A stretch of DNA of 64,000 nucleotides from Labilithrix sp. (GTDB lineage: Bacteria; Myxococcota_A; Polyangia; Polyangiales; Polyangiaceae): positions 1 to 64,000 of the forward strand of contig JAHBWD010000025.1 of the NCBI GenBank assembly GCA_019637175.1, read 5' to 3'. A program made the position numbers and the translations under genes. Positions 1 to 9,167 of the stretch are shown in pieces (within the stretch, counting starts at the first letter, position 1; each line of letters starts with the position of its first letter). The notes beneath the pieces were generated by a model. It ran no database searches and had not been told where the DNA came from. It worked only from the letters and a program-made list of their open reading frames with translations.

Positions 1-2
1 CG

Positions 3-554
3 GCGGTCGCGGAGGCGCCGCGCGAGCTCGGCGTGCGCGGCCCGCGCGACGCCACGGTCGCGCGCCTCGCCGTCGACGACGCGCTCGCGCGCGGCGATCG
101 CGAGGCCACCCTGAGGCGCGCGACGCGCGGACACGTGCCCGCGGCCGAGGTCGCCGCGCGCGCGCTCCTCCTCGAGCGCCAGGAGCTCGCGACCGAGATC
201 GCCTCGTCGGTGCTCGCGGCCGATCCCACCGCGAGCGGCGCGCAGATGGTGAAGGCCGCGATCGCCGTGACGGCCGGCAACGCGGGAAAGGCGGCCGACG
301 GCCTCGCGAAGGTGAGCGATCAGCCCCCCGAGCTCTGCGCGTTGCTCTTCGCCGATCGCCTCGCGATCGCGGCGGGCAACGAGGCGGCTCGCGCGTGGCT
401 CGCGCGGATCACGTTCACGCCGATGGCGGCCCACGACCCGCTCGCGGGTCCGCTCGCGACCGATCTCGTCGCGCGGGGGATCCTGCCGCCGCGCGTGGGG
501 CCGGCCGAGCGCGTCAGCGCGACGCCGGGCGAGCGGCCGCCGGCGAACGACTGA
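3..554 (+). CDS. C-terminal part of a repeat (TPR-like) protein, 5' end outside window
   Basis: The reading frame is open from the left edge, so this is the 3' part of a gene whose start lies outside. The visible ~184 residues are alanine/leucine/arginine-rich helical sequence with TPR-like pairing (around the segment ELATEIASSVLAADPTASGA), ending in a Pro-rich polar tail. A GTG at position 33 exists but has no ribosome binding site, so an internal start is unlikely. The stop at 552-554 overlaps the 3' end of the convergent kinase gene by 41 bp. No catalytic motif is visible. TPR-type scaffold is the best guess from composition only. Confidence 0.6.
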   Translation, partial: AVAEAPRELGVRGPRDATVARLAVDDALARGDREATLRRATRGHVPAAEVAARALLLERQELATEIASSVLAADPTASGAQMVKAAIAVTAGNAGKAADGLAKVSDQPPELCALLFADRLAIAAGNEAARAWLARITFTPMAAHDPLAGPLATDLVARGILPPRVGPAERVSATPGERPPAND

Positions 555-2370
555 GCTCGGTCTCGTCGGAGACGAGCTTGCGGAGCTGCCATGCTTGCAG
601 ACGCATGGCGTGCTCGTTGCGCGTGTAGGCGTTGCGCAAGACGCTCACGAGGAGCGCCGGCGCGATGAGCATGCCGAGGACGGAGACGTAGAGATAGAGC
701 GTCGTCCACGCGGCCGGCAGGCCGATCACGTGAGAGTGGATCACGACGTCGCCGTCGACGAAGCGCATCGTGTCGGGGAAGAGGCCCCAGCGATCGCCGA
801 AGACCGAGATCGTCCATCCAACGCACGCGAGGCTCAACATCGTCACCCGCAGCGGGCGATAGCGGACGAGCGAGTAGAGCACCGCGTGCATCCCGAGGAG
901 CGGCGCCACGACCAAGAACGGGCCGTACACCTTGGTGATGTAGACGCATGTGATCATCCCGAAGAGGAAGGCGGCGAAGAGCGTCACGTACGAGCGCTTC
1001 CAGATCGTCGCGAGGCCGGCGAGGAACGCGCATCCCCAGAGGACGTGCGCGACGACGAACGTCGTCACGTCCTTCACGCCGAGCTGCCAGGTCGAGAACC
1101 CGTTGAGCGAGACGTAGCCGTAGGCGATCGCCGCCGCGAACCCGCCGAGGCGGATCTGGCGCTTCAGCTCGTGCTCCTCCTCGTCGATCACCTCCCGAGG
1201 CGTGATCTTGGGCGGCGTGGTGAGCAGCTCGACGAGCGTTCCGAGCGCGTCGCGGTTGGACGGATCGAGCGCCAGCGCCTTTCCCACCTCGCCGAGCGCG
1301 GTGACGCGCCCGGCCTCGTCGTCGCGATCGGCCGCGACGCGCGCGCGCGAGGCGTGACGCTTCGCGCTCTCGCGGCGCAGCTCCTGATCGCGATCGCCGT
1401 CGAGGTAGGCCTCGATGGCGTCGTGGATCGCGATCGCCGACGCGACGCGATCGGCGGGGTGGAGGCGCGTCGCGGCGACGCAGAGCGCCTCGAGCTCCGG
1501 CGCGACGTCGGCCTCCGCCGCGCGGAACGCGGCGCGCGTATCGATGCCCTTGACCACCGCGGCGACCACCTCGTCGAACGATCCCTTCGGATGGAGCGGG
1601 CGAAGCGTGAGCAGCTCGAAGAGGACGACGCCGAGCGCGTACACGTCGGTGCGCGCGTCGACGCTCGCGCCGAGGGCTTGCTCCGGCGCCATCGTGCTGA
1701 GCGTCCCCATGACGATGCCCTGGCCGGTGTGCGCGCCGTCGGGCGCCTCGATCGCGTCGTCGGACGGACGCCGCGCGCGGGCGTCGGCTTCGTCGGCGAT
1801 CTTCGCGACGCCCCAGTCGAGCAGGTAGATCTCGCCGTACGGCCCGAGCATGATGTTGCTCGGCTTGATGTCGCGGTGGACGACGCCGCGTTCGTGGGCG
1901 TAGTGCACCGCGACGCAGAGCTGACTGAACGCCGAGAGGAGCTTGCGGCGGGAGAAGCGAACGTCTTGGCCCGAAGCCGCGCGCTCGACCAGATCGGAGA
2001 GCGACTCGCCGCGCACGCGCTTCATCGTGAAGAATGGGCTTCCGTCGGGCGAGACGCCGACGTCGTACACGGGGACGATCGCGGGGTGCTCGAGCTGTCC
2101 TTGGAGGCGAGCCTCTCGGTTGAAGCGGGCGCGCGCCTCGGCGCTCGGCCCTTCGGCGGCCTTGAGCTGCTTGAGCGCGACGTGCCTGCCGACGATCCGG
2201 TCGCGGACGAGGAGCACGGTGCCCATGCCTCCTTCGCCGAGCAGCCGCTCCGTGGCGTAGCGCTGGTCGGGCGCATCCGGCGGAGCGTCGGCGACGTCGA
2301 CCTTCTGCGGCGGATCCTCCGACGGCGCGCTCGGAACGACGGTCACGGTCTCGTTGGGTCGTGACGGCAT
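514..2370 (-). CDS. Membrane-anchored Ser/Thr protein kinase
   Basis: Hanks-type kinase of about 618 residues. The kinase domain covers roughly residues 36-300: glycine loop GEGGMG at 45-50, ATP lysine K67 (VALKQLK), catalytic loop HRDIKPSN with D167, K169 and N172, and an MAPEQ activation segment. The DFG motif reads DWG (185-187), a substitution I recall from other myxobacterial kinases. After a short helical linker, residues about 400-585 hold several hydrophobic segments, so the kinase sits in the cytoplasm on a C-terminal multi-pass membrane domain, not the usual single-span PASTA or PEGA tail. The start is the ATG at 2370; longer in-frame extensions run antisense into the FHA gene and are not real. 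It is divergent from the FHA-sigma54 activator 55 bp away, an arrangement that suggests the activator's FHA domain reads this kinase's output (inference). Confidence 0.93.
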   Translation of the reverse strand: MPSRPNETVTVVPSAPSEDPPQKVDVADAPPDAPDQRYATERLLGEGGMGTVLLVRDRIVGRHVALKQLKAAEGPSAEARARFNREARLQGQLEHPAIVPVYDVGVSPDGSPFFTMKRVRGESLSDLVERAASGQDVRFSRRKLLSAFSQLCVAVHYAHERGVVHRDIKPSNIMLGPYGEIYLLDWGVAKIADEADARARRPSDDAIEAPDGAHTGQGIVMGTLSTMAPEQALGASVDARTDVYALGVVLFELLTLRPLHPKGSFDEVVAAVVKGIDTRAAFRAAEADVAPELEALCVAATRLHPADRVASAIAIHDAIEAYLDGDRDQELRRESAKRHASRARVAADRDDEAGRVTALGEVGKALALDPSNRDALGTLVELLTTPPKITPREVIDEEEHELKRQIRLGGFAAAIAYGYVSLNGFSTWQLGVKDVTTFVVAHVLWGCAFLAGLATIWKRSYVTLFAAFLFGMITCVYITKVYGPFLVVAPLLGMHAVLYSLVRYRPLRVTMLSLACVGWTISVFGDRWGLFPDTMRFVDGDVVIHSHVIGLPAAWTTLYLYVSVLGMLIAPALLVSVLRNAYTRNEHAMRLQAWQLRKLVSDETELSRSPAAARPASR

Positions 2371-2425
2371 CCCCCGAGCGTACGTCCTGCTCCGCGCGGC
2401 GTGGAAACAAGCTAGTATCGGGACG

Positions 2426-3751
<1,326 letters not shown>

Positions 3752-3784
3752 TCATCTGATCTGGGATCCACGCGCCGCAGCCTC

Positions 3785-3802
3785 TGTCGCGGGATCGTGA
3801 CG
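3785..3802. promoter_or_regulatory. Diverged copy of the 18-bp palindromic activator site
   Basis: TGTCGCGGGATCGTGACG agrees with the 18-mer found at 9034 and 17798 at 14 of 18 positions, and is likewise preceded by a CAGC-containing stretch. A second imperfect element (TCTCGCG ... CGCGGGACA) follows at 3811-3833. The site ends 49 bp before a -24/-12 promoter. It is read as an enhancer for a sigma54 activator. Confidence 0.4.
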
Positions 3803-3851
3803 AAAACAGGTCTCGCGCGCAGCAGACGCGGGACAATCGCAGGCTTCGGCG

Positions 3852-3867
3852 TGGCACCGCGGCTGCA
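3852..3867 (+). promoter_or_regulatory. Sigma54-type (-24/-12) promoter
   Basis: TGGCACCGCGGCTGCA has GG and GC at the spacing required by sigma54 (consensus TGGCAC-N6-TGCA form). The predicted transcript start is near 3878, with the GGAGGA ribosome site at 3880-3885 and ATG at 3892. It lies directly downstream of the FHA-sigma54 activator gene. Confidence 0.5.
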
Positions 3868-3891
3868 ACTCGTTCGCGCGGAGGACCGAAC

Positions 3892-4080
3892 ATGAACGAT
3901 CCGATGGACGAGCACGAAGAGCTGGAAGCCGCCGAGACGATCGAGAAGGCGAGTCAGAACGCGGTGGTCGCGAGCACGCCGCACAGCCTCCAACTGAGGC
4001 GCTCGCGGCGCCGCCAGCGATTCACGCGGCGGAGCCGCGAGCGGCGCACGAAGTGGCTCGGCGTCTCGCGCGGACGATGA
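3892..4080 (+). CDS. Small basic hypothetical protein (62 aa)
   Basis: A 62-residue ORF starting at ATG with a good GGAGGA ribosome site 6 nt upstream. The N-terminal half is acidic (MNDPMDEHEELEAAETIEK) and the C-terminal half strongly basic, with Arg-rich clusters (RRSRRRQRF, RRSRERR). No known domain, signal peptide or membrane segment. It sits immediately behind a -24/-12 promoter next to the FHA-sigma54 activator, so it may be the activator's nearest target; a nucleic-acid- or phosphoprotein-binding adaptor is possible but unproven. It could also be spurious, as GC-rich DNA gives many small ORFs, but the promoter and ribosome site together argue for it. Confidence 0.5.
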   Translation: MNDPMDEHEELEAAETIEKASQNAVVASTPHSLQLRRSRRRQRFTRRSRERRTKWLGVSRGR

Positions 4081-4088
4081 GCGGCAGG

Positions 4089-5012
4089 TCAGAACGCGTG
4101 CGCCGCCCAGACGCCGAGCGGGCCGACGGCCACGCGCGTCTTCGTGTTCCACATCGTCGCGAACAGGACGGCGGTGATCCCAGCGGCGACGAGCGTGGCC
4201 CCGCCGAGGACGTCCGTGGCGAGCGCGAGATCGTTCTGCTTCGAGCGCGCGCGATCGACGTCTTCGCGCGTGACGCCGAAGCGCCCGACCGTCTCGTCGA
4301 CGTCGGACTTCGCGCCGAGCGTGAGCACGCCGAACGTGACGGTGGCGGCGGTGAGCACGCCGGTGATCCCGACGCCGATCCACACCGGCGTGCGGTTCGG
4401 CGGACCGTCGGTCTCGGTCTTCGGGGGTGGCTCGGCCTCGGTCTTCGCGGGGGCGACGGCGAGGGTGACCACGAGCGTCTCGCCGCCTGCGACGTCGACG
4501 ACGCGCGAGACCGGCGCGGCCGCGCCCTTCGACGCGGAGATCTTGCGGCGCCCGGCCGTCACGAGGGCGGGCGCCGCGAGCGGGCTCTCGCCGACGCGAA
4601 CGTCGTCGACGGCGATCTCGGCGCCGTCGACGTCGACCACGACGTTCACGCGACCGACGAGCGCGCGCAGGCGCCGGAGCTCGCCCTCGGCGGTGTGGCG
4701 GCGCGCTGGAGGATCCTTGGAACCTCCCTCGGCGAGGTACTTCTCGAACGCCGTGAAGGCGCACGCGTAGTCTTGGAGCTCGACGCACGTCTGCCCGATG
4801 TTGAACTGGATGCGGTGGCTCGGGGCGGCGGCGTACGCCTTGTTGAACTCGACGAGGGCGGCGCGATACTCGCCGGCGCGGAAGAGCGTCACGCCGCGGG
4901 AGAAACGCGCGCGTCCCTCGTCGACGCCGGCGGGCTCTGCGCGCGCGGCGCCCGAGGAGGTCGAGAGCGCGAGCGCGATCGCCGCGGCGGCGTACGCGAG
5001 GCGTCGCTTCAT
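4089..5012 (-). CDS. Periplasmic TPR/PEGA-like protein
   Basis: 307 residues with an N-terminal signal peptide (MKRRLAYAAAAIALALS, cleavage near ARAEP). One to two TPR-like helical pairs follow (about residues 35-100: FRAGEYRAALVEFNKAYAA), then a beta-rich PEGA-type segment (about 115-180: VNVVVDVDGAEIAVDD ... VTAGRRKISA). A Pro-linker leads to two hydrophobic segments near the C terminus. The ATG overlaps the stop of the upstream kinase gene by 4 bp, so the two are translationally coupled. The architecture matches the protein at 11001-12002, and both are last genes of their operons. An envelope scaffold or sensor role is likely; no enzymatic motif is seen. Confidence 0.8.
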   Translation of the reverse strand: MKRRLAYAAAAIALALSTSSGAARAEPAGVDEGRARFSRGVTLFRAGEYRAALVEFNKAYAAAPSHRIQFNIGQTCVELQDYACAFTAFEKYLAEGGSKDPPARRHTAEGELRRLRALVGRVNVVVDVDGAEIAVDDVRVGESPLAAPALVTAGRRKISASKGAAAPVSRVVDVAGGETLVVTLAVAPAKTEAEPPPKTETDGPPNRTPVWIGVGITGVLTAATVTFGVLTLGAKSDVDETVGRFGVTREDVDRARSKQNDLALATDVLGGATLVAAGITAVLFATMWNTKTRVAVGPLGVWAAHAF

Positions 5013-6619
5013 CGCCGGTACGGATCCTCGTCGTCGATCGTGCGCCGCGCGGGTTTGCCGCGCGGCGGCGGTCGGGCAGCGGGCGCCGCGGTGCGCGGCG
5101 GCGCGCTGATCGGCGCGAGCGCCACGTCGAGGCTCAGGTCTTCTTCGACGACGATCGTGCGCTCGTACGGCGCGAAGCTCGGCGCGTTCGCCGCGACGTG
5201 GACGCGCGCGCCGCGGGGGAATCGACCTTGGTACGGCGTCGAGACGGGATCTCCGTCGATGACGAGCGAGGCGGAGTCGGGCGTCGTTCGGATCACGAGC
5301 TTCGGCAGCGCTTCGGGGGGCGCCGCTTCCGGCACCGACGACGCGGCGGCCGCGGCGGCCACGCCGCGCGACGGCGCGAAGCTCGCGCGAACGCCGAGGA
5401 TCGCGGTCGCGACGATCGCGATCGCCGCCGCTCCCGCGAAGAGCGCTCGCCTTCGCGGGCGGGCGCGCGGCATCGAGAGATCGGCGACGTGCGCGCCGTC
5501 GGTCGGCACGACGGTCTCGATCGAGGCCCCGAGATCGAGCGCGGGGAGGCTCGGCGGCGTGCTCGGACGCGGATCGCTCGCGGGCGCCGAGACCGGCGCG
5601 GTGAGCGTGATCGTCGTCTGCTTCGGGACGTCGAGCAGCGGCAACGACTGATCGGCGACCTTGAGCTGGTCTTCGATCGTCCGCTTACGCCGGGCGCGGT
5701 CTTCGCCGAACGCCGTTTCCATGAGCGCGGCCACCTGCTTCGCGTCGGCCCCTCCGGTGCGACGAAGATGCGCGTCGAGCGCCTCGTGCAGCTCGAGCGC
5801 GGTCGCGTAGCGCGCGTCCGGCGCGTGCATCATCGCCTTGTCGCAGATCGCGAGCAGCTCTTCGTCGGTCCCCTCGGGCGCCACGCTTCGGATGCTCGGA
5901 TCGCCGCCGGTCATGCGGCGCCCGAGCGTCGCCGCTTCGCTCTCTCCTTTGGGGGCGAGCCGGCGCTTGGCGATCGCCTCCCAGATCATGACGCCCGCCG
6001 AGAACACGTCCGCGCGACGATCGAGCTCCTTGCCGTGGATCTGCTCGGGCGCGATGTAGCCGACCTTGCCCTTGATGATCCCCGACTCGGTGTGGGGCGA
6101 GCCGGCGATCTTCGCGATCCCGAAGTCGACGATCTTCGCTTGCCCCGAGTACGTGACGAAGACGTTCTGCGGGCTCACGTCGCGGTGGACGACCGCGAGC
6201 GGGACGCCGTCGACGTCGGCGAGGGTGTGCGCATAGTGCAGCCCGAGGAGCATGTCGGCGATGATGCGGAGCTGCACGTCGACCGCGGTGTCCTTCGCGG
6301 TGTTGCTCGCGAGGATCGCGCTGAGCGATCGACCCTCGAGGTACTCCATCGCGAGGAAGAGCCGACCTTCGTCTTCGCCGGCTTCGTAGGTCTGCACCAC
6401 GTTCGGGTGGTTGAGCAGCGCGGCGACGCGGGCCTCGTCGAAGAACATCCGGCGCAGCTCCGGATCGGACGAGACGCTCGACCGGATCACCTTGAGCACG
6501 AGGAGCTTGTTGAAGCCCGCCGTCTTCTTCGACAGCGCGAGGTAGACGCGCGCCATTCCCCCTTCGCCGAGCCCGGCGACGAGACGATACCCGCCGATGT
6601 CGCGCGCGGACCGTGTCAT
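5009..6619 (-). CDS. Ser/Thr protein kinase with PEGA-type extracytoplasmic tail
   Basis: 536 residues. Kinase domain about residues 10-285: glycine loop GEGGMA, lysine K43 (LVLKVIR), catalytic loop HRDVSPQN (D147; the usual Lys is Ser149), DFG at 165-167, APEQ. The Ser in place of the catalytic-loop Lys recurs in one group of myxobacterial kinases as I recall, and need not mean it is dead. A Pro-rich linker precedes one transmembrane helix (about 390-410). Outside is a PEGA-like beta domain (about 440-510: LVIRTTPDSASLVIDGDPV). It overlaps both neighbours by 4 bp, so lipoprotein, kinase and TPR/PEGA protein are made together. The envelope tail suggests it senses cell-wall or periplasmic state. 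Confidence 0.92.
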   Translation of the reverse strand: MTRSARDIGGYRLVAGLGEGGMARVYLALSKKTAGFNKLLVLKVIRSSVSSDPELRRMFFDEARVAALLNHPNVVQTYEAGEDEGRLFLAMEYLEGRSLSAILASNTAKDTAVDVQLRIIADMLLGLHYAHTLADVDGVPLAVVHRDVSPQNVFVTYSGQAKIVDFGIAKIAGSPHTESGIIKGKVGYIAPEQIHGKELDRRADVFSAGVMIWEAIAKRRLAPKGESEAATLGRRMTGGDPSIRSVAPEGTDEELLAICDKAMMHAPDARYATALELHEALDAHLRRTGGADAKQVAALMETAFGEDRARRKRTIEDQLKVADQSLPLLDVPKQTTITLTAPVSAPASDPRPSTPPSLPALDLGASIETVVPTDGAHVADLSMPRARPRRRALFAGAAAIAIVATAILGVRASFAPSRGVAAAAAASSVPEAAPPEALPKLVIRTTPDSASLVIDGDPVSTPYQGRFPRGARVHVAANAPSFAPYERTIVVEEDLSLDVALAPISAPPRTAAPAARPPPRGKPARRTIDDEDPYRR

Positions 6620-7512
6620 GGGAGCGGAGTAGGGGGGAAGATGCTGGTGGTGACGAAGCCGGAGTTGATGAAGAACTCGAGCTGGCCGTGCCGCCTGCCG
6701 CCGAGGCTCGGGATTGACGTCTCGAGGGTGACCGGGCCCGCCGGCACGTTGGCGATGCCGAACTGACCGAGCGCGAACGTCTCGGTGGCGGTGGTCGACA
6801 CCGTGTTGTTCTCGTTGAAGTAGAACTGGATCGGCGGTTTGCCGCCCGCGTCGGAGCGCAGCGTGACGGTCACGCCGCGCGCCGGGGTCTGATCGCAGTT
6901 CGTCGCCGCGCCGAAGAGGTGACCCGCCTCAGGATCGAGCGGCGCTCGCGCCGCGAGCTGTTCGCGCAAGGCGGCGCGCGGGACGAGATGGACGGCCTGC
7001 GTGGTCGGGATGTCGACGTCGAGCGGCTCGTCGCGATCTTGAGGCGGGAAGAGCAGGACCTTCATCTTCATGTAGTCCTGCGCCGCGAGCCTCTCGGGGA
7101 AGGTGTGCACTTGGAAGGTGCCGCGGAAGTTCTTGGGCACCTGCACGTCGGCCTGACCCTTCGCGTCGGTGAGGACCTTCGACTCCGGCGACGTGCAGTA
7201 TTCGTCGCGCGTCGCGCAGACGAGCACCTCCAGGCCCTCGACGTTGCGCTCCCAGAGATCGACGAAGCGAATGCGGGAGCGACGGCGCTCCCGCGTGTCC
7301 TCCGCGCCCCACGTGACCTTGCCGAAGCAGGCCCTCGCCGCGTCGATGCAGACCGCATCGACGCACGCCGAGCCGGCGAAGGCCCCGCCCCGGGCAGCGC
7401 AGTCGCCGTCGGCCTTGCATTGGACGACGTCGCCATCGACCACGGCCTGACACGAGGCGACGGTGCACATGGCCGACATGGCCGAAATGATCGCCAGTGC
7501 CGCTCGACGCAC
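6616..7512 (-). CDS. Lipoprotein of unknown function
   Basis: 298 residues from a GTG start with a lipoprotein signal ending in a VASC lipobox (Cys near residue 21). The next ~45 residues carry several Cys (VVQCKADGDCAARGG), resembling the small Cys-rich modules of myxobacterial surface lipoproteins. The rest is beta-rich with an Ig-like or carboxypeptidase-regulatory-like feel (LTDAKGQADVQVPKNFRGTF; FALGQFGIANVPAGPVTLE). The stop overlaps the downstream kinase start by 4 bp, which makes it a candidate ligand or partner for the kinase's outer domain. Not assigned to a named family. Confidence 0.75.
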   Translation of the reverse strand: MRRAALAIISAMSAMCTVASCQAVVDGDVVQCKADGDCAARGGAFAGSACVDAVCIDAARACFGKVTWGAEDTRERRRSRIRFVDLWERNVEGLEVLVCATRDEYCTSPESKVLTDAKGQADVQVPKNFRGTFQVHTFPERLAAQDYMKMKVLLFPPQDRDEPLDVDIPTTQAVHLVPRAALREQLAARAPLDPEAGHLFGAATNCDQTPARGVTVTLRSDAGGKPPIQFYFNENNTVSTTATETFALGQFGIANVPAGPVTLETSIPSLGGRRHGQLEFFINSGFVTTSIFPPTPLP

Positions 7513-7524
7513 CCTCCGAGGATA

Positions 7525-8859
7525 TCACGGCGACCCCGGGCAGCCGGGCGCGCCCGTCGGCTTACCGCCTTGCACACAAGGGGCGCAGGTCTGGACGGAG
7601 CTGCAGTTGCCGCGGGCGAGCGCGACGCCCTGGATGCCGAACTTGACGCAGTTGCTCACGCAGACGCCGGTGTACTTGCCGAGGACGAAGGAGTCGGCGT
7701 TGCACGCAGTCGCCTTGTGGGTGGGATCGAGGTTCTCGGCCGGTGCGCAGAGCTCCTTGCCCTCGACGCAGTCTTCGTCGTCGAGGCGAGACCGCGACGA
7801 GGCCGGCACCATCGAGATCGGCACGCACTTGCCGCGCGGTGACCCGCCGAGCTTGCAGCAGCTCGCGAAGGTGACCGCGGGCTTCTTCGGCGCGTCGCAG
7901 CTCACCGTGCGGCACGCGCCGGTCTCCTTGCCGTCGCCGGGGTTGAAGCAAGGCGCGCAGCGCTCGTTCGCGTCGCACGCGTCTTGCGGGAGCTGATCCT
8001 TCTGCGACTCGACCGCGGGGACGTTGACGTTCACGCAGCGACCCTCGGCGCCGGCGACCGACGCGCACGTCTTCGGCAGGTACTGTCCGCCCGCGGCGAT
8101 CGACTTCTCGGGCGCGCAGAGGCCCGTGGGGCACTTCTTGAGCATCGACGCCGACTCGGCGGGCACGGCGCCTTCGGGGACGCAGCGCGCGCCGTCACCG
8201 CAGGCAGGGAACATCGTGACGTCGACGACGGGAGGTCCCTCGTAGGGGCACGTGCCGGCCGGCGCCGTTCCGCCGCCGGGAGGCGTCGACTGCGTGGACG
8301 TGTCCTCGCACTCGACGGGCGCGCTCGACGACGTGCCGATCTCGCAGACGCCCGTGGGCGCGTTGTTCTTGAGCGGGTTCGTGCACGGCGCGCAGCGCTC
8401 GTCTTCGGCGCAGGTGTCGCCTTCGCCGCGATCGAGCAGCTGCGCGTTCTTCGCGACCTCGGGGACGCAGAGGCTCATGCAGCGGCCTTCACCGAAGGGC
8501 GACTTGCACGTCGGCGGCGCGCCGCCTCCGCTCTTCACGAGCGGATCGGGGACGCACGCGCCGCCGCCTGCGACGTCGCTGCATCCCTCGAGCTGAGCGG
8601 CGAGGCTCTCGGGCAGATCGCTCTTGGCCACGCAGCGCGCGGCGCCGCCCTTGGCGCAGGCGCACTTCGGGAGCGTCTCGGGATCGGTCGGCTGGAGACC
8701 CTTGGCGCTTCCCTTGGGCACGCAGCCGGCCGGCGCCTTCGAGGGTGCGGGCGTCGCGTTGTCCTGATCGAGGGTCGTTCCCTCGATGTCGGCCACGGAG
8801 CACGCGACGATCGTGAGCGTGCAGAATCCCAACGACGCGAAGACGCCTAGACGGTTCAT
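7525..8859 (-). CDS. Cys-rich modular lipoprotein
   Basis: About 444 residues. A lipoprotein signal with the lipobox IVAC is followed by an Asp/Pro-rich spacer. Then come roughly five copies of a 60-90-residue Cys-rich module, each with a GRC-x-PxxVP-like opening, an acidic CxxDERCAPC core (seen at CAEDERCAPCTNP and CDANERCAPCFNP) and a closing CxxxC. Even spacing of Cys implies disulfides outside the cell. ATG 8859 is preferred to 8862 because GGAGG then lies 5 nt away. Proteins like this are often mislabelled in databases as tryptophan synthase alpha chain; nothing here supports that enzyme. It is first gene of the operon running to 4089. Confidence 0.82.
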   Translation of the reverse strand: MNRLGVFASLGFCTLTIVACSVADIEGTTLDQDNATPAPSKAPAGCVPKGSAKGLQPTDPETLPKCACAKGGAARCVAKSDLPESLAAQLEGCSDVAGGGACVPDPLVKSGGGAPPTCKSPFGEGRCMSLCVPEVAKNAQLLDRGEGDTCAEDERCAPCTNPLKNNAPTGVCEIGTSSSAPVECEDTSTQSTPPGGGTAPAGTCPYEGPPVVDVTMFPACGDGARCVPEGAVPAESASMLKKCPTGLCAPEKSIAAGGQYLPKTCASVAGAEGRCVNVNVPAVESQKDQLPQDACDANERCAPCFNPGDGKETGACRTVSCDAPKKPAVTFASCCKLGGSPRGKCVPISMVPASSRSRLDDEDCVEGKELCAPAENLDPTHKATACNADSFVLGKYTGVCVSNCVKFGIQGVALARGNCSSVQTCAPCVQGGKPTGAPGCPGSP

Positions 8860-9033
8860 CATGACCTCCACTCCCGAGCTCCCGACAGGGCCCGACTTCA
8901 AGAGCCGGACCAAACGTGACGCGCGCGGTGCCGGCGTGATTTCCACGCGGGAAACACGGCGAGGACCCGATGTCGGAGCGAGGCCGACACCGGAAACCGC
9001 AAGGCTTCCGTTGGGCTATGAGGGGCCCAGCGG

Positions 9034-9051
9034 TGTCGCGGGCGCGCGACA
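9034..9051. promoter_or_regulatory. 18-bp palindromic activator site, copy A
   Basis: TGTCGCGGGCGCGCGACA: perfect 7-bp arms around GGCG, preceded by GGCCCAGCG. The same 18 bases occur at 17798-17815 in the orientation equivalent with respect to its promoter. It lies 73 bp upstream of the -24/-12 element at 9125, inside the 308-bp divergent region, so it could also act on the minus-strand lipoprotein-kinase operon starting at 8859. Confidence 0.6.
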
Positions 9052-9124
9052 AGCGTCGAGGAGATCGGCGTCGCCGAGCGCGCTGCCTTCGCGTCGCGCG
9101 CGTTCGGCGGCGGCGCGAGTCGCG

Positions 9125-9140
9125 TGGCGCAGCGCATGCA
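9125..9140 (+). promoter_or_regulatory. Sigma54-type (-24/-12) promoter of the copper monooxygenase gene
   Basis: TGGCGCAGCGCATGCA keeps GG and GC at sigma54 spacing. The GC is 28 nt from the ATG at 9168, with GGAGGA between. No convincing -35/-10 pair is seen in this intergenic region. Confidence 0.5.
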
Positions 9141-9167
9141 GTCTGCACGCGCTCGGAGGAAGCAATC

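Noticed and set aside
8892-8920. Minus-strand TGGTCCGGCTCTTGAA before the Cys-rich lipoprotein operon
   Set aside because: The -12 element is GA, not GC, so it is too weak to call a sigma54 promoter.
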